Assembly: GCA_014380825.1 (NCBI GenBank)
Contig: JACMJD010000682.1
Location: forward strand, 1 to 7,454
From: Phycisphaerae bacterium
Lineage (GTDB): Bacteria > Planctomycetota > Phycisphaerae > Tepidisphaerales > Tepidisphaeraceae
Reading direction: 5' to 3'
DNA length: 7,454 nt
Shown here: piece after piece, positions 1 through 6,224 of the stretch
How the letters are laid out: each line of letters starts with the position of its first letter
Numbering within the stretch: position 1 is the first letter of the stretch
The notes under the pieces: generated by a model
What the model was told of the DNA's origin: nothing
The model's database searches: none
What the model saw: the letters and a program-made list of their open reading frames with translations, nothing else
Translations under genes and position numbers: made by a program

Positions 1-2707
1 CACCACCGGACAGCTGCGTGCTCGGTTGGCCTAGCTTGATGTAGCTCAGACCGACGTCGTTGATGGCTTTGAGCATCTGATAAATGCGCGGGAAGTTTTC
101 GAAGAAGCTCAGCGCTTCTTCGACCGTCATGTTCAGCACTTCGCTGATGTTCTTGCCACGATAATGAATCTCCAGCGTCTCGGCGTTGTAGCGCGAGCCG
201 TGACATACTTCGCAGTCGACGTACACGTCCGGCAGGAAGTGCATCTCGATGCACTTGGTGCCCTGACCCGTGCACGCTTCGCAGCGGCCGCCCTTGACAT
301 TGAATGAAAAGCGGCCGGCTTCGTAGCCGCGGATTTTCGCTTCGCGCGTCTTGGCGAAGATCTTGCGGATCTCGTCGAAGACGCCTGTGTACGTCGCTGG
401 ATTGCTTCGCGGCGTGCGACCGATCGGCGATTGATCGATCTCGATCACCTTGTCGATCTTGTTCACGCCGCTCAGCGCCTTGTGCGCCCCCGCCTTCACT
501 TTCGAGCCGTACAGCTTGCGCTTAAGCGCGGGGATGAGCGTCTGATTGATGAGTGTGGATTTTCCGGAACCGGACACGCCGGTGATGCAGATCAACCCAC
601 CGAGCGGAATGCGGGCGGTGACGTTCTTCAGGTTGTTCGCGGTGCAGCCTTTGATTTCGAGGCAGAGGCGTTCCGGATCCACCGGCCGACGGACTTCGGG
701 GGCGGCGATCGAATATTCGCCGGTCAAATACTTAAGCGTGCTGGAGTTTTCCTTGTTGCCGATGATTCCCGAGAAATCGGATCCGGCGGCGTTTCGCTTT
801 GCTGCGGTTTTGCGCGGGGATGTATCAAGCAACGCATTGACCGGACCTGCAACGACCAGCTCTCCACCGTGCGCTCCCGCGCCGGGACCGACGTCGATGA
901 GATAATCCGCGGCGCGGATGCAGTCCTCATCGTGCTCGACCATCAGCACGGTGTTGCCGATGTCGCGCAGGCGAAGCAGCGTGCGAATCAGCCGCTGATT
1001 GTCGCGCTGATGCAGGCCGATCGTCGGTTCATCCAGAACGTAGCAGACGCCGACGAGGCCGCTTCCAACTTGCGTCGCCAGTCGAATGCGCTGCGCTTCA
1101 CCGCCCGAAAGCGAACCGGTTTTGCGATCGAGCGTGAGATAACCTAGACCCACGTCGACCATGAATCCAAGTCGCGCCGCGATTTCGCGCTCGATTGGCT
1201 CAGCGATCTTCTTTCCCTCTTCGCCAAGATGCAGGTTCTCGAAGAAATTCTTCGCGTCCTCGACCGTCATGGATGAGACATCGTGAATCGAGTATCCGGG
1301 CAGGCGCGGCATCTTCGCCGGAATATCGACCTTGCTGTTCTTTCCGTTCTTCTTCTTGCCATTGCCGTTTGTTTCAAGCGCGGGCGAGACGCCCACGCCA
1401 CGGTCGTCGCACGGCAGCGCGCTGGAAAAACTATCGAGCGTGTGCAGTCTGACGCACAGCGCTTCTTTGCGCAGTCGCGTGCCGCAGCACGTCGGGCAGA
1501 GCTGATCGCTCATGTACTGATGCAGGCGATGCTTCACCCATTCGCTTTCGGTGTTCTCGAATCGGCGTTGCAAGTTCGGAATGATGCCTTCGAATTCCGT
1601 GCCGGTGCTGGCATCGCCTTTCGCATCGGTGCCGTACATCAAAATCGCTTTGACGTTTTTGGGGATGTCCTTGTACGGCTGCGTGTAGCTGATGCCGAAG
1701 TCGCGAGCGAACTGTCGCAGCACGCGGCTGTAGAAAATGTTCATCCGCTTGCCGTTTTTTCGCCACGCTTCGATCGCACCGTTTTCCAGCGATAGCGATT
1801 CGTCGTTCACGATCATGTCCGGATCGAACTCGTTGATCGTGCCCAGGCCATGACATTCCTCACACGCGCCGTGTGGGCTGTTGAAGCTGAAGATGCGCGG
1901 CTCCAGTTCGCCGAGCGACACGTGCGGATGCACCGGGCAGGCGAACTTTTCGCTGAAGATGTTGTCGGTCCAACCACCGCCCGGAGCAGCGACGGAAACG
2001 ATCACCGTGCCTTGTGAAAGTTTGGTCGCCGTTTCGATCGAGTCGGCCAGGCGCGATCGAATCTCGGGTTTCAGCACGATTCGATCGACGATGGCTTCAA
2101 TATTGTGGGCGAAGGTTTTCTTCAGCTCGGGAATCGTGCCGCCTAGCTCGATGACTTCGCCATCGATGCGCGCGCGGACGAAGCCCTGCTTCTGCATCGC
2201 GGTGAACGCTTCCTTGTGTTCGCCTTTCATTCCGCGGATCAGCGGCGCGAGGATCATCACCTTCGCTCCCGGCGGATATTGCATCACGGCATCGACAATT
2301 TGCGATGGCGTCTGCGAGCTGATGATCCGCCCGCATTCCCAGCAGCGCGGCGTGCCGGCGCGGGCGAAAAGCACGCGCAGGTAATCGTAAATCTCGGTGG
2401 TCGTGGCGACGGTCGAGCGCGGGTTCGACGAAGCCGACCGCTGCTCGATCGCGATCGTCGGCGGCAAACCCTCGATCTCGTCGATGTCCGGCTTCTGAAG
2501 CTGCTCGAGAAACTGTCGGGCGTACGCGCTGAGCGATTCGACGTACTTCCGCTGTCCCTCGGCGTACACAGTGTCGAACGCGAGCGTCGATTTGCCGGAA
2601 CCGGACAGGCCGGTGACGACGACGAGTTGATCGCGTGGGATTTCCACGTCGATGTTCTTCAGATTGTGCTCGCGAGCACCTTTGATTCGAATCGCTTTTG
2701 AAGTCAT
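1..2707 (-). CDS. uvrA: UvrA, excinuclease ABC subunit A (C-terminus cut by window edge)
   Basis: UvrA is the DNA-damage-sensing ATPase of nucleotide excision repair; it acts in the cytoplasm as a dimer and loads UvrB at lesions. About 902 codons are visible from the ATG at 2707. First ABC half: Walker A GLSGSGKS at residues 33-40, a zinc module C257-P-V-H260 with C282/C285, CPTC starting at C404, signature LSGGEAQR at 533-540, and Walker B VLDEP with D559/E560. Second half: Walker A GVSGSGKS at 710-717 and a complete Cys4 zinc finger at C809/C812/C832/C835. The window ends in the second LSGG signature, so roughly the last 110 residues are missing. Compared with E. coli UvrA as I recall it, there are two extra stretches: about 48 residues (Lys/Asn-rich) between CPTC and the first signature, and about 24 before the second Walker A. 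No clear Shine-Dalgarno precedes the start, but the N-terminus (MTSKAIRIKGAREHNL) fits the family well. It is divergent from the neighbouring peptidase gene. Confidence 0.98.
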   Translation of the reverse strand, partial: MTSKAIRIKGAREHNLKNIDVEIPRDQLVVVTGLSGSGKSTLAFDTVYAEGQRKYVESLSAYARQFLEQLQKPDIDEIEGLPPTIAIEQRSASSNPRSTVATTTEIYDYLRVLFARAGTPRCWECGRIISSQTPSQIVDAVMQYPPGAKVMILAPLIRGMKGEHKEAFTAMQKQGFVRARIDGEVIELGGTIPELKKTFAHNIEAIVDRIVLKPEIRSRLADSIETATKLSQGTVIVSVAAPGGGWTDNIFSEKFACPVHPHVSLGELEPRIFSFNSPHGACEECHGLGTINEFDPDMIVNDESLSLENGAIEAWRKNGKRMNIFYSRVLRQFARDFGISYTQPYKDIPKNVKAILMYGTDAKGDASTGTEFEGIIPNLQRRFENTESEWVKHRLHQYMSDQLCPTCCGTRLRKEALCVRLHTLDSFSSALPCDDRGVGVSPALETNGNGKKKNGKNSKVDIPAKMPRLPGYSIHDVSSMTVEDAKNFFENLHLGEEGKKIAEPIEREIAARLGFMVDVGLGYLTLDRKTGSLSGGEAQRIRLATQVGSGLVGVCYVLDEPTIGLHQRDNQRLIRTLLRLRDIGNTVLMVEHDEDCIRAADYLIDVGPGAGAHGGELVVAGPVNALLDTSPRKTAAKRNAAGSDFSGIIGNKENSSTLKYLTGEYSIAAPEVRRPVDPERLCLEIKGCTANNLKNVTARIPLGGLICITGVSGSGKSTLINQTLIPALKRKLYGSKVKAGAHKALSGVNKIDKVIEIDQSPIGRTPRSNPATYTGVFDEIRKIFAKTREAKIRGYEAGRFSFNVKGGRCEACTGQGTKCIEMHFLPDVYVDCEVCHGSRYNAETLEIHYRGKNISEVLNMTVEEALSFFENFPRIYQMLKAINDVGLSYIKLGQPSTQLSGG

Positions 2708-2773
2708 GTGTGAAGCTCAGGACAGACCGAGTAAGGATACTACGCGCGTGACCGCCCGAAATCAGAACCGATC

Positions 2774-2801
2774 ATTGTACGGCGGATGTACGGGCGGGCA
2801 A
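2774..2801 (-). promoter_or_regulatory. Putative sigma70-type promoter for uvrA
   Basis: On the minus strand, a -35-like TTGCCC (2801-2796, 4 of 6 consensus bases) lies 16 bp upstream of a -10-like TACAAT (2779-2774, 5 of 6). Transcription would begin near 2767, giving a leader of about 60 nt before the uvrA ATG at 2707. An 11-bp-spaced direct repeat of TGTACGG (plus strand 2776-2782 and 2787-2793) overlaps the -10 and spacer and could be an operator. I see no E. coli-type LexA box. This rests on consensus matching only, and planctomycete promoters are poorly defined. Confidence 0.4.
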
Positions 2802-2827
2802 CCTTCCCCTCGTAAGATGTTTTCACG

Positions 2828-2833
2828 CATAAT
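2828..2833 (+). promoter_or_regulatory. Putative -10 element for the M14 peptidase gene (possibly leaderless)
   Basis: CATAAT matches the -10 consensus TATAAT at 5 of 6 positions and ends 7 nt before the ATG at 2841. The region 17 bp further upstream has only a poor -35 (TTCCCC or TCCCCT). No Shine-Dalgarno is visible before this ATG. Together these fit a leaderless or nearly leaderless transcript starting at the ATG, but the match is short and could be chance. Confidence 0.3.
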
Positions 2834-2840
2834 TCCGCGC

Positions 2841-4658
2841 ATGAAATATCTCGCCTCCGCACTCATTGTGACTCTGGTCACGTCACTCGCACTGGCCGCC
2901 GATTATCCGCCCGCGGCGACGCAGCCAATCTTTCCGCCGGCTTTGCCTTGGAGTGGGAAAACGCGCGAGTTGGCGTTGAAGCCGGACGACAAGTGGGCTA
3001 CGCCGTGCGAAGCGTCCGGGTTTCGACTTTCACCGGATTACAACGACACGATCGCGTGGCTGAAGAAGCTCGTCGATGCCGCGCCGCAGCAGTTGAAGAT
3101 GGTCTCCCTCGGCAAGAGTCCCGAAGGCCGCGAGATCTGGATGGTGATCGCGTCGAGGGAAGGAAACTTCGATCCGCAATCGCTGAAGAATGCCAACAAA
3201 CCGATCTTCTTAGCGCAGGCGGGAATTCACTCCGGCGAGATCGACGGCAAAGACGCTGGCATGATGCTGCTGCGTAATCTGACCGTCACCGGCAAACAAT
3301 CCGCGCTGCTCGATCGCGCGAACTTTCTGTTCGTCCCGATCTTCAGCGTCGACGCGCACGAACGCCGCTCGCGCTTCACGCGATCCAATCAAAATGGTCC
3401 TGAGATCGCCGGCTGGCGAACGACGTCGCGCAATCTCAACCTCAATCGCGACTATGCGAAAATCGACACGGCCGAGATGCGCGCGATGGTGAAGGCGCTG
3501 AACGATTGGGAGCCCGATCTTTATTACGACCTGCACGTGACGGACGGCTCGGACTACAACTATGACATCACCTGGGGCGCGAACGGCCCGCACGCGCATT
3601 CGCCGAACATTGCGAATTTTCTTCAGCAAACACTCACGCCGATGCTCGCGAAATCGCTCAGCGATGCCGGTCACTTTCCTGGCCGACTGGTGTTCGAAGT
3701 CGACAACATGAACCCCGAAAAGGGCTTGCAGGAGATGACGGCCGAGGCGCGATATTCGCACGGCTACGGCGACGCGAGGCACATTCCGTCGATCCTCGTC
3801 GAAAACCACGCGCTGCGAACGTACGACCAGCGCGTCCTCGGCACATACGTGCTGCTCGAATCGACGATGCGCGCGATCGGCGAGAAGTCGAAGGACTTGA
3901 AAGATGCGATCGCCAAAGATCGCGCCGCGCGGCCGGAGACGATTCCGCTCGCCTTCGACGAATCGCCGAACCCCGAGATGATCGAATACGCCAGCGTCGA
4001 GTTTCGCCACACGCCCTCACCCATCAGCGGCGGCGTACGTGTCGAGTGGCTGGGCAAACCGAAAACGCTTCGCGTGCCGTACATTCGCACGAACAAAGTT
4101 GTCGCCAGCGCCAAGCGACCGAAGGCGTACATCGTTCCACCCGGTTGGCCGGAGGTGATCGATCGATTGAAAGCACACGGGATTCAGATGGAAACGTTGG
4201 ATGCGGCGCGCGCGGTCGATGTCACGATGTATCGCATCAACGATGCGAAGCTGATGACCGAGCCGTTCGAAGGGCACATCGGTCTGAGCGAGCTGAAAGC
4301 GGCGCCGGAACAGCGCAAGGAAACGTTCGCGTCGGGATCGGTGCGCATCTCAACCGATCAACCGTTAGGCAATCTCGCAATCGTGCTGCTGGAACCGATG
4401 TCGCCGGACTCGTTTCTGCGCTGGGGTTTCTACAGCGAGATTCTCCAGCGCACGGAATACATCGACGCGTACATCATCGAACCGATGGCCGAGCGGATGA
4501 TGAAAGACGATTCGAAGCTGGCGGCTGAGTTCCTGAAGAAACTCGCGGAGGACAAGGAGTTCGCATCCAGTCCGGCGAAGCGACTGGAGTGGTTCTATCA
4601 GAAGACCCCGTTCATCGATGAGCGATGGCGTTTGTATCCGGTTGCGCGCGAGGAGTGA
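2841..4658 (+). CDS. Secreted M14-family zinc metallocarboxypeptidase
   Basis: The 605-residue product is predicted to be exported and to cleave C-terminal residues from peptides with a catalytic zinc; the substrate is unknown. Residues 1-19 form a signal peptide (MKYLAS, then a hydrophobic core ending in ALA), with likely cleavage A19/A20. The M14 zinc ligands are H130-S-G-E133 and H232 (in YDLHVTDG), spaced about as in carboxypeptidase A. NLNRDY supplies the Asn-Arg substrate-binding pair, and E321 in LVENHALR is the likely catalytic glutamate. The domain spans roughly residues 60-360. A further 240 residues or so follow, including YIVPPGWPEVIDRL and a final segment with WGFYSEILQRTEYIDAYIIEP; these look like the extra C-terminal region of long bacterial M14 proteins and I assign them no function. 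The start at 2841 is chosen because the signal peptide begins there; an in-frame ATG at 2817 would add 8 residues. It is transcribed divergently from uvrA and appears to be a single-gene unit, with hairpins at its stop codon. Confidence 0.93.
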   Translation: MKYLASALIVTLVTSLALAADYPPAATQPIFPPALPWSGKTRELALKPDDKWATPCEASGFRLSPDYNDTIAWLKKLVDAAPQQLKMVSLGKSPEGREIWMVIASREGNFDPQSLKNANKPIFLAQAGIHSGEIDGKDAGMMLLRNLTVTGKQSALLDRANFLFVPIFSVDAHERRSRFTRSNQNGPEIAGWRTTSRNLNLNRDYAKIDTAEMRAMVKALNDWEPDLYYDLHVTDGSDYNYDITWGANGPHAHSPNIANFLQQTLTPMLAKSLSDAGHFPGRLVFEVDNMNPEKGLQEMTAEARYSHGYGDARHIPSILVENHALRTYDQRVLGTYVLLESTMRAIGEKSKDLKDAIAKDRAARPETIPLAFDESPNPEMIEYASVEFRHTPSPISGGVRVEWLGKPKTLRVPYIRTNKVVASAKRPKAYIVPPGWPEVIDRLKAHGIQMETLDAARAVDVTMYRINDAKLMTEPFEGHIGLSELKAAPEQRKETFASGSVRISTDQPLGNLAIVLLEPMSPDSFLRWGFYSEILQRTEYIDAYIIEPMAERMMKDDSKLAAEFLKKLAEDKEFASSPAKRLEWFYQKTPFIDERWRLYPVAREE

Positions 4659-4687
4659 TCGCGCGCTAAGCCGCAAGCGGCTTGCGG
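4644..4687 (+). terminator. Two adjacent hairpins at the end of the peptidase gene (possible terminator)
   Basis: The first hairpin is a perfect 8-bp GC stem, GCGCGCGA (4644-4651) pairing with TCGCGCGC (4659-4666). Its 7-nt loop (4652-4658) ends in the TGA stop codon of the peptidase gene. The second, four bases later, is a 17-nt palindrome-like repeat, CCGCAAGC-G-GCTTGCGG (4671-4687), which could form a 6-bp stem with a 5-nt loop. Neither is followed by a T-run, so this is not a classical intrinsic terminator. It may act as a T-less terminator or protect the 3' end of the transcript. Confidence 0.45.
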
Positions 4688-4864
4688 ATTGGCACGTTCG
4701 TCGCACGTCCTGAAGAACGAAGGAAATTCGTTATGCCGATCGCGCAGCTCCGCGAGGTGAAGGATTACCGGACGCAACGGTTCGGCGCCAGCGGCGTTTT
4801 CATGCGCTTTCCCGGTCTAGAATTGCTGACACGCGAGCCGATAGAGATGCGGGATCCTGTGCGC
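4688..4864 (+). other. Intergenic region before the lipoprotein-to-mlaF operon, with a weak putative promoter
   Basis: This 177-bp spacer has no convincing gene. The best promoter candidate is TTTTCA (4797-4802, 4 of 6) and TAGAAT (4818-4823, 5 of 6) with a short 15-bp spacer, which would start transcription near 4830, about 35 nt before the next gene. An in-frame ATG at 4733, preceded by a good AAGGAA at 4720-4725, could extend the next protein by 44 residues. That would bury its lipoprotein signal, so I do not favour it. Confidence 0.3.
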
Positions 4865-5260
4865 ATGAAGCGAATCGCCGGTAGGATATTCTTCGCGGTC
4901 GTCACGATTGCAGCGTCGTCATGTACGGCGCCGCGCGGGCCGCTGGTCGTGAGCGATCCGGATCCGTCGATCAAGATCCCGGCGATCAAGGTCGCGGTGG
5001 CGGACAGAGATCTGTCGAGCGTGCGGCAAATGGTCAAAGATCTTGAAAGCGACGATGCCGCCGTGCGGTTTTATTCGATCGGCGGGCTACGCCGACTAAC
5101 CGGCGAGAACTTCGGGTATCTTTATTACGAAGAGACTGAAGAGCGCAGGCCGGCGACGAAGCGCTGGCAAGCCTGGCTGACGCAGGTCGAACAATCGGCA
5201 ACGCGTGACGGACCCGATGCGTCAACCGACGCACTGTCAACGCCGGCCACGCAACCGTGA
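4865..5260 (+). CDS. Small HEAT-repeat-like lipoprotein
   Basis: The 131-residue product is probably a lipoprotein. MKRIAGR is followed by a hydrophobic segment and the lipobox-like AASSC, with C20 as the likely lipidated cysteine; the lipobox is slightly relaxed, with Ser at -1 and -2. Residues from about 50 to 107 read as one or two HEAT-like helical hairpins: VRQMVKDLESDDAAVRFYSI, then GLRRLTGENFGY, an acidic YYEETEERR stretch, and a KRWQAWL helix. The last 25 residues are Ser/Thr/Asp-rich and probably disordered. Function is unknown; such repeats usually bind other proteins. The start is chosen because it gives an N-terminal signal; a GGGA at 4851-4854 is a weak Shine-Dalgarno. Alternative in-frame ATGs lie at 4847 and 4733. 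It heads a same-strand run with only 12 nt before the next gene, suggesting an envelope role linked to the downstream genes. Confidence 0.72.
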   Translation: MKRIAGRIFFAVVTIAASSCTAPRGPLVVSDPDPSIKIPAIKVAVADRDLSSVRQMVKDLESDDAAVRFYSIGGLRRLTGENFGYLYYEETEERRPATKRWQAWLTQVEQSATRDGPDASTDALSTPATQP

Positions 5261-5272
5261 AGGTCTGTCGAC

Positions 5273-5761
5273 ATGGCTTTGGACTCCGATCAAGAACATA
5301 AGCTGACGATCAACCTGAGCACTGATCCGACGCTGCTCGGCTCGGCGCGGACGGCGATCGAGAAGCTCGCCGCCACGCATAAGTTCGACGCCCAGAGCTG
5401 CGAAGAGATCGGCTTGGTCGTGAACGAGGCGCTGGCGAACGTAATTCGCCACGCCTACGGCGTCGGCACGGATGGCCCGATCCAAATCGACGTGATAGTG
5501 CTGGATGGCGAACTGACCATCAAGATGCGTGATTGGGGCAAAGGCGTGAACCCGGACAAGCTTCCGCCATCGCCCGCGTCGATCGATCCGCTCAAGCCCG
5601 GCGGGCTGGGGTTGATGTGCATGCGTCGGATGATGGACTCGGTCGTGTTTGAACCGCAGCCGGATGGTATGCTATTGACGATGAAGCGCAAGCGCGCCGT
5701 GCGCGATGCGACGCCAACGGTAGCGGCGGCATCGTCGTCAGCAGACACTCGGAAGAAATAG
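5273..5761 (+). CDS. RsbW/SpoIIAB-type ATP-binding protein (GHKL anti-sigma factor serine kinase family)
   Basis: This 162-residue cytoplasmic protein has the GHKL ATP-binding fold of anti-sigma factor kinases. In the known RsbW and SpoIIAB systems such proteins phosphorylate a STAS antagonist on serine and bind a sigma factor when the antagonist is phosphorylated. The N box is at residues 51-60 (NEALANVIRH), with E52 and N56 matching the catalytic base and Mg-binding residue of SpoIIAB. The G1 box is D87-W-G-K-G91. The G2 box is GGLGL at 110-114, followed by MCMRRMMD. All key residues are present, so it is probably active. The last 25 residues or so are Ala/Ser/Thr-rich and likely disordered. 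A GAAGG at 5259-5263 overlaps the upstream stop codon and lies 9 nt before the ATG, suggesting translational coupling. The STAS gene starts 10 nt downstream and is the obvious substrate. No sigma factor gene is in the window, so the true target is open. Confidence 0.9.
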   Translation: MALDSDQEHKLTINLSTDPTLLGSARTAIEKLAATHKFDAQSCEEIGLVVNEALANVIRHAYGVGTDGPIQIDVIVLDGELTIKMRDWGKGVNPDKLPPSPASIDPLKPGGLGLMCMRRMMDSVVFEPQPDGMLLTMKRKRAVRDATPTVAAASSSADTRKK

Positions 5762-5771
5762 CGGGACAGCA

Positions 5772-6131
5772 ATGAGCGAATTACGGACCGACACCGACCT
5801 GATTCCCACAGCGCGACAAGAGGGTGATGCAATGCTCGCGACCGTGCGTGGCGAGATCGATCTGCACAACAGTCCGGAGCTGCGCGGCGCGCTGCTCGAT
5901 CTGTTGACTCGCACCAGTGCGAAAAAGGTGATCCTGAACTTGGCGCAAGTGCCATACATGGATTCCAGCGCGATCGCCGTCCTGGTCGAAATGCTGCAAA
6001 AGCTCCGTCGCGCCGGCGGCAAAATCTGCCTCACCAATCTCCAGCCCCGCGTTAAAAGCCTGCTCGAAATCGCCCGGCTGGATTCCATTTTTATCCTCGT
6101 GGCGACGGAAGAGGAAGCGTTGAAGAAATAA
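5772..6131 (+). CDS. STAS-domain protein (anti-sigma factor antagonist / MlaB-like)
   Basis: This 119-residue protein is a single STAS domain. The GEIDLHNSPELRGALLDLL stretch is typical of the N-terminal half, and the hallmark loop is MDSSAIAVL with D64-S65-S66. S66 aligns with the serine phosphorylated in SpoIIAA and RsbV. The C-terminal part (TNLQPRVKSLLEIARL and a final EEALKK) is also family-typical. In partner-switching systems it would release a sigma factor from the upstream kinase; in proteobacterial Mla systems the STAS protein MlaB binds and stabilises the ATPase MlaF. Position supports either reading, since it lies directly between an RsbW-like gene and mlaE-mlaF. A CGGGA 9-10 nt upstream is at best a weak ribosome site. 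The stop codon abuts a large inverted repeat. Confidence 0.92.
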   Translation: MSELRTDTDLIPTARQEGDAMLATVRGEIDLHNSPELRGALLDLLTRTSAKKVILNLAQVPYMDSSAIAVLVEMLQKLRRAGGKICLTNLQPRVKSLLEIARLDSIFILVATEEEALKK

Positions 6132-6208
6132 GAGAGGGTAGAGGTTAGAGGATAGAGGGTAGGCGAATTGCTCCTTCCTAACCTCTAACCTCTACCCTCT
6201 AACCTCTC
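6132..6208. repeat. Heptamer-based 32-bp inverted repeat filling the STAS-mlaE spacer
   Basis: The left arm (6132-6163) consists of about four and a half copies of a heptamer of the form TAGAGGN. The right arm (6177-6208) is the same pattern in reverse complement. The arms match at 28 of 32 positions, and the four mismatches fall at positions 7, 14, 21 and 28, exactly the variable base of the heptamer. The 13-nt loop is 6164-6176. The element begins on the base after the STAS stop codon and ends on the base before the mlaE ATG. In RNA it would form a long stem with four single-base internal mismatches. It leaves no Shine-Dalgarno near mlaE, since the GAGG motifs in the left arm are 45 nt or more upstream and would be paired. 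It could attenuate transcription or translation between regulators and transporter, or be a dispersed REP-like repeat. Confidence 0.9.
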
Positions 6209-6224
6209 ATGAATTTGCTCCTTC
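6165..6224 (+). repeat. Short direct repeat, loop of the inverted repeat and start of mlaE
   Basis: GAATTGCTCCTTC at 6165-6177 recurs as GAATTTGCTCCTTC at 6211-6224, differing only by one extra T. The first copy is the hairpin loop and the second is codons 1-6 of mlaE. The 33 bases between the copies are essentially the right arm of the inverted repeat plus the AT of the start codon. This looks like a footprint of duplication or insertion at the gene boundary. Confidence 0.8.

Noticed and set aside
431..1147. Plus-strand ORF of 238 codons
   Set aside because: It lies entirely antisense to uvrA, whose reading frame carries all the family motifs. The translation shows no recognisable domain and is an expected artefact of GC-rich codon use.
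1881..2384. Plus-strand ORF of 167 codons
   Set aside because: Antisense to the first ABC half of uvrA, with no domain or ribosome site.
2652..2840. Upstream extension of the M14 peptidase frame
   Set aside because: It would overlap the divergent uvrA gene and place 63 residues before an obvious signal peptide. The start at 2841 (or at most 2817) is much better.
3210..4010. Minus-strand ORF of 266 codons
   Set aside because: Antisense to the M14 peptidase, overlapping its catalytic domain. The Arg/Val/His-rich translation resembles no family and is typical of a shadow frame.
4733..4864. Earlier ATG with a good AAGGAA site for the lipoprotein gene
   Set aside because: The extension would place the lipoprotein signal in the middle of the protein, and the added residues show no conserved pattern. 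Kept only as an alternative.
6132..6208. Heptamer array as a CRISPR or telomere-like tandem array
   Set aside because: There are no spacers of constant length and only about four copies per arm in opposite orientations, so it is an inverted repeat rather than a CRISPR array.
6132..6208. Inverted repeat as a classical intrinsic terminator
   Set aside because: The right arm is followed directly by the mlaE ATG with no T-run, and the stem is far longer than usual.
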